From NCBI GenBank assembly GCA_902627335.1, contig CACOIV010000012.1, positions 1 to 42,427 on the forward strand: a DNA stretch of 42,427 nucleotides, written 5' to 3'. The notes under the pieces were generated by a model. That model was not told where the DNA came from, ran no database searches, and saw only the letters and a list, made by a program, of their open reading frames with translations. This DNA is from an uncultured Prochlorococcus sp. GTDB lineage: Bacteria > Cyanobacteriota > Cyanobacteriia > PCC-6307 > Cyanobiaceae. The translations under genes were made by a program, and so were the position numbers. Below are positions 10,691-19,515 of the stretch, in pieces (position 1 is the stretch's first letter; each line of letters starts with the position of its first letter).

Positions 10691-12466
10691 ATGGTATCTT
10701 CTACAAAAACCAATACTTCTGACATATCTCATGTTGAACAAAAATTATCCGTTCAATGTAGAAGTTTTGCAGAAGATTCAATTGCCATAAGATCACTGGA
10801 TTGGGATAGAAGTAGATTTGATATTGAATTCGGGCTTAGAAATGGGACTACTTATAATAGCTTTATTATCAAAGGGAAAAAGATCGCAGTCATAGATACA
10901 TCACACTCTAAATTTGAGAGTTTGTGGCTAGATAACTTAATTCAACAAGTCAATCCTAAAGAAATTAGTTATTTAATTTCTAGTCATACAGAGCCTGATC
11001 ACTCAGGTTTAATTTCCGATTTATTAGATCTTAATCCTGAAATTACTATAGTAGGATCAAAAATTGCACTCAAATTTATTGAAGATCAAATACACAGACC
11101 CTTCAAACGTTTAGAAGTTAAAAGTGGTGAATTCTTAGATCTTGGGACAAATAGTGAAAGTGGTATTAATCATAATATTGAATTTATCAGCGCTCCTAAT
11201 CTTCACTGGCCTGATACAATTTTTTCTTTTGATCACGGTACTAAAGTTTTATATACCTGTGATGCTTTCGGTTTACATTATTGCTCAAATGATTTATTTG
11301 ACTCGAATCAAAAAGAAATTTTTAAAGACTTTCGCTTCTATTACGATTGTTTAATGGGTCCAAATGCTCGTAGCGTCATTCAGGCAATAAAAAAAATCGA
11401 TAAGCTTCCCTCTGTTAACTCTATTGCAGTTGGTCATGGCCCAATTCTTCAAAATCACGTAGAGTTTTGGAAAAACAAATATTCTGAGTGGAGTAATAAT
11501 AAAAATAAAGGTAATGAATACGTAGCAGTGTGTTATATCAGTGATTACGGTTTTTGTGATCGTTTAAGTCAAGCACTTTCACATGGTATTGGTAAGGCTG
11601 ATGCTCAGGTACAATTAATTGATCTAAGATCTTCTGATCAACAAGAATTAACTGCCTTAATTACAGAAGCGAAAGCTGTAGTAATTCCGACATGGCCAAT
11701 TAATTCGGATGTCGATTTACAGGAGTCAATTGGAACTCTGTTCGCAGCACTAAAACCAAAACAATTTACAGCAACATACGATTCATTTGGCGGGAATGAT
11801 GAACCCATCGATTCATTGGCTAATAAATTAAGAGAATTAAAACAAAAAGAAGCATTAAGTCCCCTAAGAGTAAAAGAGTCTCCAAATCCTATTATCTATC
11901 AAAGATTCGAAGAAGCAGGGACTGATTTAGGTCAGCTTATCAATAAAAAGAAAAATATAGCATCGATTAAAAGTCTTGATTCAAATTTGGATAAAGCTTT
12001 AGGAAGATTAAGTGGAGGTTTATATGTTGTTACTGCAAGTGAAGGTTCAGATTCAACTTTCAGGCAAAGTGCAATGGTTGCTAGCTGGGTCAGCCAAGCA
12101 AGCTTTTCCCCTCCAGGTATAACCGTTGCCGTTGCGAAAGACAGGGCAATCGAATCATTTATGCAAGTTAATAAAACTTTTGTAGTAAATATCTTAAGAG
12201 AAGACAATTTTCAAAAAATGTTTAGACATTTCTTAAAAAGATTCGCTCCTGGCGCAGATAGATTTGCTGATGTAGATATTATTAAGGATCTCGCAAAAGG
12301 TGGCCCTGTATTATCTGATGCACTAGCTTTTCTTGATTGCAAAGTTACTTCTAGACTCGAAACTCCTGATCACTGGATTATTTATGGTGTCGTTGAGAAT
12401 GGGAATGTGTCAGATCTATCTTGTAAGACTGCTGTTCATCATAGGAAAGTAGCAAATCACTATTAA
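10691..12466 (+). CDS. flv3: Flavodiiron protein, Flv3-type (canonical diiron ligands)
   Basis: A-type flavodiiron proteins of oxygenic phototrophs reduce O2 to water with electrons from the photosynthetic chain, protecting photosystem I. The 591 residues split into a metallo-beta-lactamase-like diiron domain (~30-265), a flavodoxin domain (~275-415, CYISDYGFCDRL) and a C-terminal flavin reductase domain (~435-591, the cyanobacterial signature). All seven expected iron ligands are visible: H99, E101, D103, H104, H172, D191 and H249. This makes it the catalytically competent class A partner (Flv3-like) rather than Flv1. The flv1-like gene follows after 25 bases. A TATATT at 10647-10652 is a weak -10 candidate. 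The exact paralogue name is inferred from the ligands. Confidence 0.93.
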   Translation: MVSSTKTNTSDISHVEQKLSVQCRSFAEDSIAIRSLDWDRSRFDIEFGLRNGTTYNSFIIKGKKIAVIDTSHSKFESLWLDNLIQQVNPKEISYLISSHTEPDHSGLISDLLDLNPEITIVGSKIALKFIEDQIHRPFKRLEVKSGEFLDLGTNSESGINHNIEFISAPNLHWPDTIFSFDHGTKVLYTCDAFGLHYCSNDLFDSNQKEIFKDFRFYYDCLMGPNARSVIQAIKKIDKLPSVNSIAVGHGPILQNHVEFWKNKYSEWSNNKNKGNEYVAVCYISDYGFCDRLSQALSHGIGKADAQVQLIDLRSSDQQELTALITEAKAVVIPTWPINSDVDLQESIGTLFAALKPKQFTATYDSFGGNDEPIDSLANKLRELKQKEALSPLRVKESPNPIIYQRFEEAGTDLGQLINKKKNIASIKSLDSNLDKALGRLSGGLYVVTASEGSDSTFRQSAMVASWVSQASFSPPGITVAVAKDRAIESFMQVNKTFVVNILREDNFQKMFRHFLKRFAPGADRFADVDIIKDLAKGGPVLSDALAFLDCKVTSRLETPDHWIIYGVVENGNVSDLSCKTAVHHRKVANHY

Positions 12467-12491
12467 AATTTGTAATTAATTAGTAAAAATA

Positions 12492-14282
12492 ATGACTAAT
12501 GAGTTAATAGATGCAAAAAAATTACTAGATTTTAATATAAGTCCTAATTTAAATTGCATAAGATTTCTTGATATAAAAAAAGAAAAATTTGAATTAGAAT
12601 TTAATTTGGAAAAGGGTTCTTCTTTTAATACTTTTATTTTTATTGAAGATGATTTATTAACGATAATTCATCCGCCAGAAATTACCTATGCTGCAAATTT
12701 TATACAAAAAGTAAATTATTACTTTGAAGAATTTAATCTAAAAAAATTAAATATCATAACTGGACATATAAGCCCAAAAATAGTTGAAACTATAAAAAAC
12801 ACAGCAAATAATTTTACAGATCTAACAATTACATGTTCAATACCTGGAAAAAAGTTGATTTGCGAATTATGGCACCAAAAAAAACCAGGCAAAAATGATT
12901 CTTTAGATGTAAAACTTCCTCAAATCAATTTAATCAAGAAAGAAATAAAATTAGTTTTCAAGAATAATATTTTTCATCTAATACCTGCACCAACCGCTCG
13001 ATGGCCTGGAGGATTAATTGTCTATGAAGAGACTTCTGGAATACTTTTTAGTGAAAAATTATTTTCATGTCATTTAGCCTGCGATGAGTGGTCGGAGAGC
13101 AATAGACTATCCACAGAGGAAGATAGAAAACATTTTTACAATTGTTTAATGACTCCAATGTCTTCCCAAATAACTTCTCTGGCAGAAAAAATATCTGAAC
13201 TGGATATGAAGATTATTGCTCCATTACATGGACCTGCTATTGAGTATAGTCTTAAAAGTTTTATAAATGATTACATTCGATGGGGAGAAAGCTTATCAAC
13301 TAATAAACCAAAAGTTGTATTGATTTATGCTAGTGCATATGGAAATACAGCCTCAATAGGAGATGCTTTAGCTAAAGGAGTCACCTCAACATCAGTTGAA
13401 GTAGAAAGTATTAATTGTGAATTCACCTCTAATGAAGAATTAATCAAATCCATACAAAAAGCAGATGGATATCTTTTAGGCACTCCGACTCTAGGAGGCC
13501 ATGCTCCAACTCCAATAGTTAGCGCACTTGGGAGCATATTATCAGAAGGAGACAGAGAAAAACCTATAGGAGTTTTTGGCAGTTTTGGATGGAGTGGAGA
13601 AGCCATTGATTTACTTGAATCAAAACTAAAGGATGGAGGTTTTACATTTAGTTTTGAACCAATCAGAATAAAATTTAGTCCTAATAAGCCAAAAATAAAG
13701 GAAATTGAAGAAATTGGAACACATTTTGGCAGAAAGATACTTAAAAAATCAAGACAAAAAACACGTAAATCTGATACCGGAATGATATCAAGCAAGACGA
13801 ACCCGACCCTTCAAGCGTTAGGCAGAGTTGTCGGTTCATTATGTGTGTTAACTGCTTCCAAAGGCAAAGGAGAAAATAATATCAGAAGCGCCATGCTTGC
13901 TTCTTGGGTAAGTCAAGCAAGCTTCTCTCCTCCGGGATTAAGTATCTCGGTTGCGAAAGACAGAGCAGTTGAATCAATTCTACAAAAAGGTGACTCATTT
14001 GCTCTTAACATATTAAATTCTAATAATTTAAAAGAACCTTTAAAGAGATTCTCTAAACCCTTTGCTCCAGGCGAAGATAGATTCTCAGGGTTAGAAATAG
14101 AAGAAACTCCCAATGGACAAATAATTATTCCTGATGCATTAGCTTGGTTAGATGCCTCAGTAAAAGAGAGAATGGAATGCGGAGATCATTGGGTCATTTA
14201 TGCTGAGGTAAACTATGGAAATGTACTCAATAAAGATGATTTAACTGCTGTCCATCATCGTAAAAGTGGTTCAAATTATTAA
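12492..14282 (+). CDS. flv1: Flavodiiron protein, Flv1-type (non-canonical diiron site)
   Basis: This is the second flavodiiron protein, with the same three-domain layout as its neighbour: beta-lactamase-like domain, flavodoxin (LIYASAYGNTASIGDAL at ~275) and flavin reductase (ASWVSQASFSPPGLSISVAKDR). Most iron ligands are replaced. The HxExDH site reads H92-I-S94-P-K96-I97, the later His is R170 and the Asp is K189; only H92 and H246 remain. Class B Flv1/Flv2 proteins are known for such neutral or basic replacements and act as heteromer partners of class A proteins in O2 photoreduction. Pairing with the gene 25 bases upstream is inferred from operon position and known Flv1/Flv3 biology. Confidence 0.92.
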   Translation: MTNELIDAKKLLDFNISPNLNCIRFLDIKKEKFELEFNLEKGSSFNTFIFIEDDLLTIIHPPEITYAANFIQKVNYYFEEFNLKKLNIITGHISPKIVETIKNTANNFTDLTITCSIPGKKLICELWHQKKPGKNDSLDVKLPQINLIKKEIKLVFKNNIFHLIPAPTARWPGGLIVYEETSGILFSEKLFSCHLACDEWSESNRLSTEEDRKHFYNCLMTPMSSQITSLAEKISELDMKIIAPLHGPAIEYSLKSFINDYIRWGESLSTNKPKVVLIYASAYGNTASIGDALAKGVTSTSVEVESINCEFTSNEELIKSIQKADGYLLGTPTLGGHAPTPIVSALGSILSEGDREKPIGVFGSFGWSGEAIDLLESKLKDGGFTFSFEPIRIKFSPNKPKIKEIEEIGTHFGRKILKKSRQKTRKSDTGMISSKTNPTLQALGRVVGSLCVLTASKGKGENNIRSAMLASWVSQASFSPPGLSISVAKDRAVESILQKGDSFALNILNSNNLKEPLKRFSKPFAPGEDRFSGLEIEETPNGQIIIPDALAWLDASVKERMECGDHWVIYAEVNYGNVLNKDDLTAVHHRKSGSNY

Positions 14283-14298
14283 TTCTAATTTTTAAACA

Positions 14299-14832
14299 AT
14301 GGGAAACGACTCAAACCTTATTATTATTTCTGCAAGTAGTGGAAAGAACCTAGAACTTTCAAATGATTTTCAAAAAAAAAGTCAAGAATTAAATATATCT
14401 TCTGAGATTTTAGATTTAACTACATTAGATATACCCTTATACAACCCAAGAATTCACTCAAATAAGGATATACCTGATGTAGTTAATTTAATAAAAGAAA
14501 AATTATTTGCAATTGACAAATGGATTATTTGTGCACCTGAATATAATGGCTCTATCCCTCCAATACTTTCAAATCTTATTGCATGGTTATCTATTTCAGG
14601 AGATGACTTCAGAAATCTTTTTAATGGGCAACCTATTGCAATCGCGACCTTCTCCGGAGGACCTGGTATCGAATTAATAACCTCTTTGAGAATGCAATTA
14701 GCACATCTGGGTGCTCAAGTAGTTGGCAGACACTTATCAGCCAACTACAAGAAACCTGCAGAAGAAAAAACCATAGAGGACATAATTCAGAGACTAATTC
14801 AAATGAAAAGACTTGATTTGAATAAATATTAA
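14299..14832 (+). CDS. NADPH-dependent FMN reductase family protein
   Basis: The 177-residue flavodoxin-like protein carries the signature CAPEYNGSIPPILSNLIAWLS (residues ~78-98) of the NADPH-dependent FMN/azo/quinone reductase family, and an N-terminal SASSGKNLEL phosphate loop for FMN. Such enzymes pass hydride from NAD(P)H to flavin, quinones or metal ions; the actual acceptor here is unknown. It starts 16 bases after flv1 and is probably in the same transcript, suggesting a role linked to flavin or oxygen reduction. It ends one base before the convergent PBP2 gene. Confidence 0.8.
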   Translation: MGNDSNLIIISASSGKNLELSNDFQKKSQELNISSEILDLTTLDIPLYNPRIHSNKDIPDVVNLIKEKLFAIDKWIICAPEYNGSIPPILSNLIAWLSISGDDFRNLFNGQPIAIATFSGGPGIELITSLRMQLAHLGAQVVGRHLSANYKKPAEEKTIEDIIQRLIQMKRLDLNKY

Positions 14833-14833
14833 A

Positions 14834-16624
14834 CTAATTATTTCCATGCCACGCCTCTAAAATTTTTCTTGCCATGGGCAGAGCATGAACTGATCCACCC
14901 CCTGGCGTGTTTTCTGCGAATGCCACGACAACTAATTCACTATTTTCTGAAGGAGAATAACAAACAAACCATGCATGGTCTGCACCTCCAGTTCCATCTT
15001 CAGCAGTACCTGTTTTACCGGATACAGGAGGTAGATTAATAGTGCCATAATTTATAGCAACACCTGTGCCAGATTGAACAACTTTTTTCAAACCATTTTG
15101 AATAGTAATAATATTTTTTGGATTTATTTCAATTTTTTTTCTTTTAATATCATCCCCAGAAAGATGTAGTTTTGATAAATGAGGTTTTACTAAATAACCT
15201 CCATTAGCAATCGCAGCATAAGCTTTTGCTAATTGTATAGGTGTTACTTGAACTACAAATTGTCCAATAGACATACTCGCTATATCTTCTGGAATCCATG
15301 GGGTTGTTCCAGGATTACCCCAACCTCTACCAGATTTCGCCCATTCACTATTTGCTACAAGACCTCTATTCTCTTGTTCAGATAATTCAATACCTGATAA
15401 CTGAGAGAATCCAAGTTTTTTAGAAATTTTATAAATCTCATCTACTCCAACTCCATAGCCAACTTGATAAAAAAATGTATTACTAGAAACTCTTAGTGCA
15501 TCTTCATATCCAATAAAACCGAATCCAAGATCATTATGTTCACGAAAGCATTGACTGCCATATTTAATACAAGGTTTGGTCTCTAGCAATATATCTGCAG
15601 GAAACTTTCCTGACTCTAAACCCGCTAAAGCAGTGACAATTTTCCATACACTTCCTGGATCATATGCATTTAAAGCTCTATTGAATAAAGGTTTCTTTTC
15701 AGAAAAAAACAATTCATTATATTCTTTTTCAGGCTTAAATTCTCTGGAAAAAAAATTCAAATCAAATGTAGGTTTACTTGCAATAGCTCTTATGGCTCCA
15801 TCTCTTGGGTCCATTGCTATCAAAGCCCCACCTTTTTTATCAAGAAGAACTTCTTCGGCGACTTGCTGTAACTTTAAGTCAATTGTCAATTTAACATCCC
15901 TTCCTTTTTGGGATGGTTTTACGCCTAAAGACTTTTGATAATTACCTGCCGCATCAACTTCAATCATCTCACCACCCCATTGACCTCGCAAATAATCCTC
16001 ATAAGCATGTTCAACTCCAGTTCTTCCTATCAAATCATTTAACCGGTAACCTTTTTTTGATAAAATTTTAAATTCTGATTCAGTAACTGGGGACGTATAA
16101 CCAAGAGCATGAGCAGCTAGTGTCTTGTATGGATAATTTCTAAGAACTTTCTCAGCAATTTCTATACCTTTAAAATCTCTTTCATTCTCTTTAAATTGTA
16201 TAAGCTGTTCTATTGATAAAGAATCTGATAATTTTATAGAAAAACGTTGATTACCAATATTAAAATTATTATATTTGCTATCTAATTTATCTACATCTAA
16301 ATTCAACAAATTAGCAAGTTTATATTTATATGAATCCCAAATCTTTTGATTTATAATTTGTGGCTTAACTACTAAGGAATAATTTAATTTGCTATTAGCA
16401 AGTACTTCTCCATTTTTATCAATAATACGTCCTCTTATTGGCTCGGTAGAAATAAGCCTAATCCTATTTTGATCAGACATATTTTTATACTGTTGATGAT
16501 TTAGAACTTGTAAAAAAACAAGTCTAAATAATATCAATAGAAATGCAAATGATGATAACAAAATCAGCATCAAAGGCTGATTATTTAAACGTACAAACTT
16601 TTTATTAAATTTATTATTAATCAA
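14834..16624 (-). CDS. mrdA: Penicillin-binding protein 2 (elongation transpeptidase)
   Basis: This class B PBP crosslinks peptidoglycan during side-wall elongation. It has a short cytoplasmic start, one membrane helix (~17-37), a dimerisation domain (RGRIIDKNGEVLA at ~64) and a transpeptidase domain with the three penicillin-binding motifs: S325-V-W-K328, S380-S-N382 and K537-T-G539. The 596-residue length fits PBP2 (MrdA) better than PBP3 (FtsI), as does the RTGVEHAYEDYLRG segment. Its start overlaps the stop of the upstream 102-residue protein by 4 bases (ATGA type), pointing to coupled translation. Confidence 0.92.
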   Translation of the reverse strand: MINNKFNKKFVRLNNQPLMLILLSSFAFLLILFRLVFLQVLNHQQYKNMSDQNRIRLISTEPIRGRIIDKNGEVLANSKLNYSLVVKPQIINQKIWDSYKYKLANLLNLDVDKLDSKYNNFNIGNQRFSIKLSDSLSIEQLIQFKENERDFKGIEIAEKVLRNYPYKTLAAHALGYTSPVTESEFKILSKKGYRLNDLIGRTGVEHAYEDYLRGQWGGEMIEVDAAGNYQKSLGVKPSQKGRDVKLTIDLKLQQVAEEVLLDKKGGALIAMDPRDGAIRAIASKPTFDLNFFSREFKPEKEYNELFFSEKKPLFNRALNAYDPGSVWKIVTALAGLESGKFPADILLETKPCIKYGSQCFREHNDLGFGFIGYEDALRVSSNTFFYQVGYGVGVDEIYKISKKLGFSQLSGIELSEQENRGLVANSEWAKSGRGWGNPGTTPWIPEDIASMSIGQFVVQVTPIQLAKAYAAIANGGYLVKPHLSKLHLSGDDIKRKKIEINPKNIITIQNGLKKVVQSGTGVAINYGTINLPPVSGKTGTAEDGTGGADHAWFVCYSPSENSELVVVAFAENTPGGGSVHALPMARKILEAWHGNN

Positions 16625-16929
16625 TTATCTTTTTGTAGATAATCTTTTATTTCAGTCATTATATTTTCGATATTATTAAGTCTTAAAAATAAATTTTCAT
16701 AATCATTACTATCATTTTGAATATCTATATTTTCATCTTCAATAGGATCACAATCTATTGTTTCTTCATTTTCTTTCATATCAATAATATTATTTAAATC
16801 AATTTTATTTTTCTTTAAATAACTGATTATATTATCTGATAAGTTATTAGGATTCTTTAAGATTTTTTTAAAGTCAGATACAAAATCTTTTGTTAAAAAC
16901 TGGTTTAAGCTATCAAAAAAATCTGCCAT
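16621..16929 (-). CDS. Small acidic protein of unknown function
   Basis: I do not recognise this 102-residue protein. It is strongly acidic and asparagine-rich in the middle (MKENEETIDCDPIEDEN around residues 51-67), has no membrane segment, and ends in a heptad-like stretch (LFLRLNNIENIMTEIKDYL) that could form a short coiled coil. The 4-base overlap with the PBP2 start and the 3-base gap to the upstream gene place it in an operon with them. A role in cell-wall or division work is only a guess from position. Confidence 0.7.
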   Translation of the reverse strand: MADFFDSLNQFLTKDFVSDFKKILKNPNNLSDNIISYLKKNKIDLNNIIDMKENEETIDCDPIEDENIDIQNDSNDYENLFLRLNNIENIMTEIKDYLQKDN

Positions 16930-16932
16930 ATT

Positions 16933-17547
16933 TTAGATTTTACTGTTCAAAGAGTCTTCAAAATAAGGATTACAGCTATTTTGTGAAATGCCTGCCGACC
17001 ACCCTATAAATGAAGAAGCGAATATCATAATAATAACCGGTAGCAGAGCCTTGTGAGTTTCTTCTAAAGATAGCCATTCTTTCCATCTACTTATAAATTT
17101 TATCCTTTCAAATTTTCTTTTTTCTCTTAATTGTGCATTAGCTCTTTTAACAAAGGATTGTTGAACCCATTTTTCAAAAGAATATTTTTTACTAATTGTC
17201 ATTTTTCTCTCAACTTCTAAAAGTTGTCCAGAATTTAAATCAGGATGAAAAGTAGAAATCAACTCTAATGTTTTTAAAAACATTTCAATAGTTCCATCTT
17301 TAAGAGCTTTTTGATCATTATTTAAAGACTCCCAATCCGCTTCTGGATAAAATCTATTTCTATTAGTTTTTATTTGCAATTCTGCAATTTGACCTGGCTC
17401 TCTAAGCCATCTATTTGTATTCTGATCAATTCTCCTCCAGTATAAAAATGGATTAAGAAAAATTGTCTTACCACCAATTTTTATAATATCCTTTTGTAAT
17501 TTATTGCTTAATTTATTATTTTTTGTTTGTAAAAAAGCCAAAATCAT
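16933..17547 (-). CDS. Conserved-looking hypothetical protein with C-terminal membrane segment
   Basis: This is a 204-residue protein of no family I can name. Residues 1-150 are basic and mixed alpha/beta in character, with a WRRIDQNTNRWLREPGQIAELQ segment and a second stretch rich in Lys/Arg (KRANAQLREKRKFERIKF). One hydrophobic helix (~168-186, LLPVIIMIFASSFIGWSAG) lies near the C-terminus and would leave a short tail across the membrane. The gene sits between the PD-(D/E)XK nuclease and the PBP2 pair, all on the same strand, and ends 3 bases before the next start. A cyanobacterium-specific membrane-anchored protein is the most I can say. Confidence 0.7.
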   Translation of the reverse strand: MILAFLQTKNNKLSNKLQKDIIKIGGKTIFLNPFLYWRRIDQNTNRWLREPGQIAELQIKTNRNRFYPEADWESLNNDQKALKDGTIEMFLKTLELISTFHPDLNSGQLLEVERKMTISKKYSFEKWVQQSFVKRANAQLREKRKFERIKFISRWKEWLSLEETHKALLPVIIMIFASSFIGWSAGISQNSCNPYFEDSLNSKI

Positions 17548-17611
17548 TGGTTGTAGTTCCTTTTAAGATTAGCTTCAATTTATTTAATTACCAGATCAAC
17601 AAAAATTAAGA

Positions 17612-18328
17612 TCAGGTATTTTTAGCTAAATTCCATCTTTTCTTAATGTAATTACAAAAATCACATTTTGTCGATGGCTTTGGAAACGTACTAGATCTTA
17701 ATAAATTTACAGTATCAATTACAGCTTGCTCGACCCATTCAGATGAGCAATCTAATTTAATCAAATGAGTATCAAATTGAAGTTTATTATTAAAAAATTT
17801 TTCATTCTTTTTACCATTAAAATAAAGCAAATAAGCTTCGTTAGATACTTTAAATCCGTTTTTTCTTAAAAGCCATTGATACATTTCAAGCTGCCTTTTA
17901 TAAGCTTTTGGATAGTCATATTTTTGGAAAGTTTCCAACCAATTAAATTCATTTCTAGATGTAGCTTTAACATCTGCAACTATTAATTCTCCACTTCTGT
18001 TTTGCCAAACATCATCAATTGCACCACCAAAATCATAGTTATAATCTAAGGATTTATATCTCAGTCCTTGAAAATTATTTCTCCAAATATCGATGTGATC
18101 ATGTTTAAAAGGAACCGCATCTATTTGATGTTTTTTAAACAAAGGATGTGGTTCTTGTTTTTCACGATAAAAATCAAACTCATTTTTACATAAATTATCC
18201 ACAGCAATATTCAATGTGAAAGGTAAAGAGGGCGGCCTAATATTATGATTTTTCTCTAAATAACAACATCGTTGACATTGAATATATCTTTCAACAGTAG
18301 ATCTACTTAATTTTATAAACCTACTCAT
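17612..18328 (-). CDS. PD-(D/E)XK nuclease family protein, Cas4/RecB-like
   Basis: The 238-residue protein has the order of a RecB/Cas4-type nuclease. A Cys cluster (C18, C21, C22) lies at the N-terminus, followed by GGAIDD (acidic residues D105/D106), the catalytic strand ELIVADVKAT with D119-x-K121, and the helix KRQLEMYQWLL with Q146. A C-terminal C222-x-x-C225 pair lies where Cas4 and AddB carry iron-sulfur ligands. An Fe-S cluster is inferred from this spacing. No CRISPR array or other cas gene is visible, so a general DNA repair or end-processing role is more likely than spacer acquisition. It heads a minus-strand cluster leading to PBP2. Confidence 0.78.
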   Translation of the reverse strand: MSRFIKLSRSTVERYIQCQRCCYLEKNHNIRPPSLPFTLNIAVDNLCKNEFDFYREKQEPHPLFKKHQIDAVPFKHDHIDIWRNNFQGLRYKSLDYNYDFGGAIDDVWQNRSGELIVADVKATSRNEFNWLETFQKYDYPKAYKRQLEMYQWLLRKNGFKVSNEAYLLYFNGKKNEKFFNNKLQFDTHLIKLDCSSEWVEQAVIDTVNLLRSSTFPKPSTKCDFCNYIKKRWNLAKNT

Positions 18329-18391
18329 AACTCATAAAACTTAACAGCATAAATTAGTATCAAGGATTAATTCATAACTTTCAAAATTAAA

Positions 18392-18559
18392 TTAATTATT
18401 TTTATTTTGCAAATCATGATAATTATTCATTAAAAAGTAGCTTGATGATTTCTGACTATTTTCATTTCTAATTTTAGCAATAGAAAAAACAGCAATTAAA
18501 ACTACTATTAAAAAAATCAATAAATCTCCTACTGTTATACCTCTTTCTTTAAAGTTCAT
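18392..18559 (-). CDS. Small single-span membrane protein
   Basis: This is a 55-codon reading frame starting at the ATG complementary to 18557-18559. The product has a short polar start (MNFKERGITVGD), a hydrophobic helix of about 18 residues (LLIFLIVVLIAVFSIAKI) and an Asn/Ser-rich polar tail, the plan of a small bitopic membrane protein. No Shine-Dalgarno sequence is evident, which is common in this type of genome. It is on the same strand as the nuclease gene but 63 bases upstream of it. The coherent helix with charged edges supports it as real; I cannot name a family. Confidence 0.55.
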   Translation of the reverse strand: MNFKERGITVGDLLIFLIVVLIAVFSIAKIRNENSQKSSSYFLMNNYHDLQNKNN

Positions 18560-18785
18560 TTTTAATAAATTATTAGAATCATACTACTTTAAAAATAAAA
18601 TTTGCCTACCAATAATTACTTAATAAAAACTAAAATATTTTGAATTAAAAATATGATCACTTTTCTTAAAAAGTAACCTGCTTTTTTCAAAATAATAAAT
18701 AATAAATTGAATTTCTTAGAGAATAACTTAGACTTTAACTATAAATATTTAAGACTTAATTTTCTAAATATGAAATAAACAAGAT

Positions 18786-19058
18786 ATGAATTTATTTAAA
18801 AAAAAATATAAAACAGTTATTTATTTTTTTTGTGTTGGATTTGTGCTCAATAGTATTCCTCATACATTAGATCTTCTTGAAAACAGAAAAAATGCAAGAC
18901 TTGAGTTGTTAGAAAAAAAGATTTTACATAAACAAAAAGAAGAAGTTTGTAAAGAAAAAAGCGAGTATTTTAAATTTTTTAAAATGGGATTTGAGGAAAC
19001 TGCTCAAAAAAGATTAATTTCCTGTATGGAACAATCAAATCTCATAAATAAAAATTAA
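18786..19058 (+). CDS. Small hypothetical protein with N-terminal hydrophobic segment
   Basis: This is a 90-residue basic protein with a Lys-rich start, a hydrophobic stretch (VIYFFCVGFVLNSIPHTL, ~11-28) that could be a signal anchor, then a charged, probably helical region with two cysteines (C55 and C80). Codon use is very AT-rich like its neighbours. No family is recognised. It stands alone on the plus strand between minus-strand genes in the accessory stretch beside guaA, and its reality rests mainly on the sensible protein plan. Confidence 0.5.
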   Translation: MNLFKKKYKTVIYFFCVGFVLNSIPHTLDLLENRKNARLELLEKKILHKQKEEVCKEKSEYFKFFKMGFEETAQKRLISCMEQSNLINKN

Positions 19059-19104
19059 ATTCTTAAACTATCACAGACAATTAGTTTTTATTTTCAGCAG
19101 TAGT

Positions 19105-19515
19105 TTAATTATCTTTTTCAAGACCCCAAATTTCTTTTAATTCTTTTAAATCTGATTCTGTAAAGAACATATTATTATCAGGATTAATTTTTATTGCCTC
19201 TGTAAAGTCCGATATTGCTCCTTCATAATCTTCTAGATTTTGTTTCGCCATACCTCTATTAAAATAGAAATTACCATTATCAGGATTAATTTTTATTGCC
19301 TCTGTAAAGTCCGATATTGCTCCTTCATAATCCTCGGCATCTAATTTATCAAAGCCAAGATTAATATAAAATTCTGCGCTTTCTGCATTAACTTCTTCAG
19401 AATGAGAGAACATAATTACGGAAGTTCCTAGACCAAAACCAATCTTAATTAAAAGTGGTTGGGCAAAAGGTATTAAAGATAATATTCCAATGACAAAAAA
19501 AGCTTTTTTTTTCAT
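19105..19515 (-). CDS. Secreted or membrane-anchored TPR repeat protein
   Basis: With the start at the ATG complementary to 19513-19515 (MKKKAFFVIG), the product is 136 residues. It has a Lys-rich signal-like start and hydrophobic segment (~5-35), followed by tetratricopeptide units. Two consecutive 34-residue repeats carry the near-identical sequence DYEGAISDFTEAIKINPDN, matching TPR helix B and the Pro-Asn-turn consensus. TPR proteins are binding scaffolds; the partner is unknown. An upstream in-frame ATG at 19560 would add 15 residues before the Lys-rich signal start and is less likely. The two repeats share an exact 57-bp DNA segment, so they arose by recent duplication or conversion. Confidence 0.75.
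   Translation of the reverse strand: MKKKAFFVIGILSLIPFAQPLLIKIGFGLGTSVIMFSHSEEVNAESAEFYINLGFDKLDAEDYEGAISDFTEAIKINPDNGNFYFNRGMAKQNLEDYEGAISDFTEAIKINPDNNMFFTESDLKELKEIWGLEKDN
19174..19332. repeat. Exact 57-bp direct repeat inside TPR gene
   Basis: Bases 19174-19230 and 19276-19332 are identical over 57 positions and start 102 bases apart, exactly one 34-codon TPR unit. Flanking bases differ at both ends. Third-position identity across the whole block shows that selection on protein sequence is not the only cause; recent duplication or gene conversion is implied. Confidence 0.93.

Noticed and set aside
17612-18328. Cas4 as part of a CRISPR adaptation module
   Set aside because: No cas1, cas2 or repeat-spacer array is visible in the window, and stand-alone Cas4-like nucleases are common.
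19063-19108. Inverted repeat TTAAACTA / TAGTTTAA between convergent small genes
   Set aside because: Only 8 AT-rich base pairs with a loop of about 30 bases; too weak to call a terminator.
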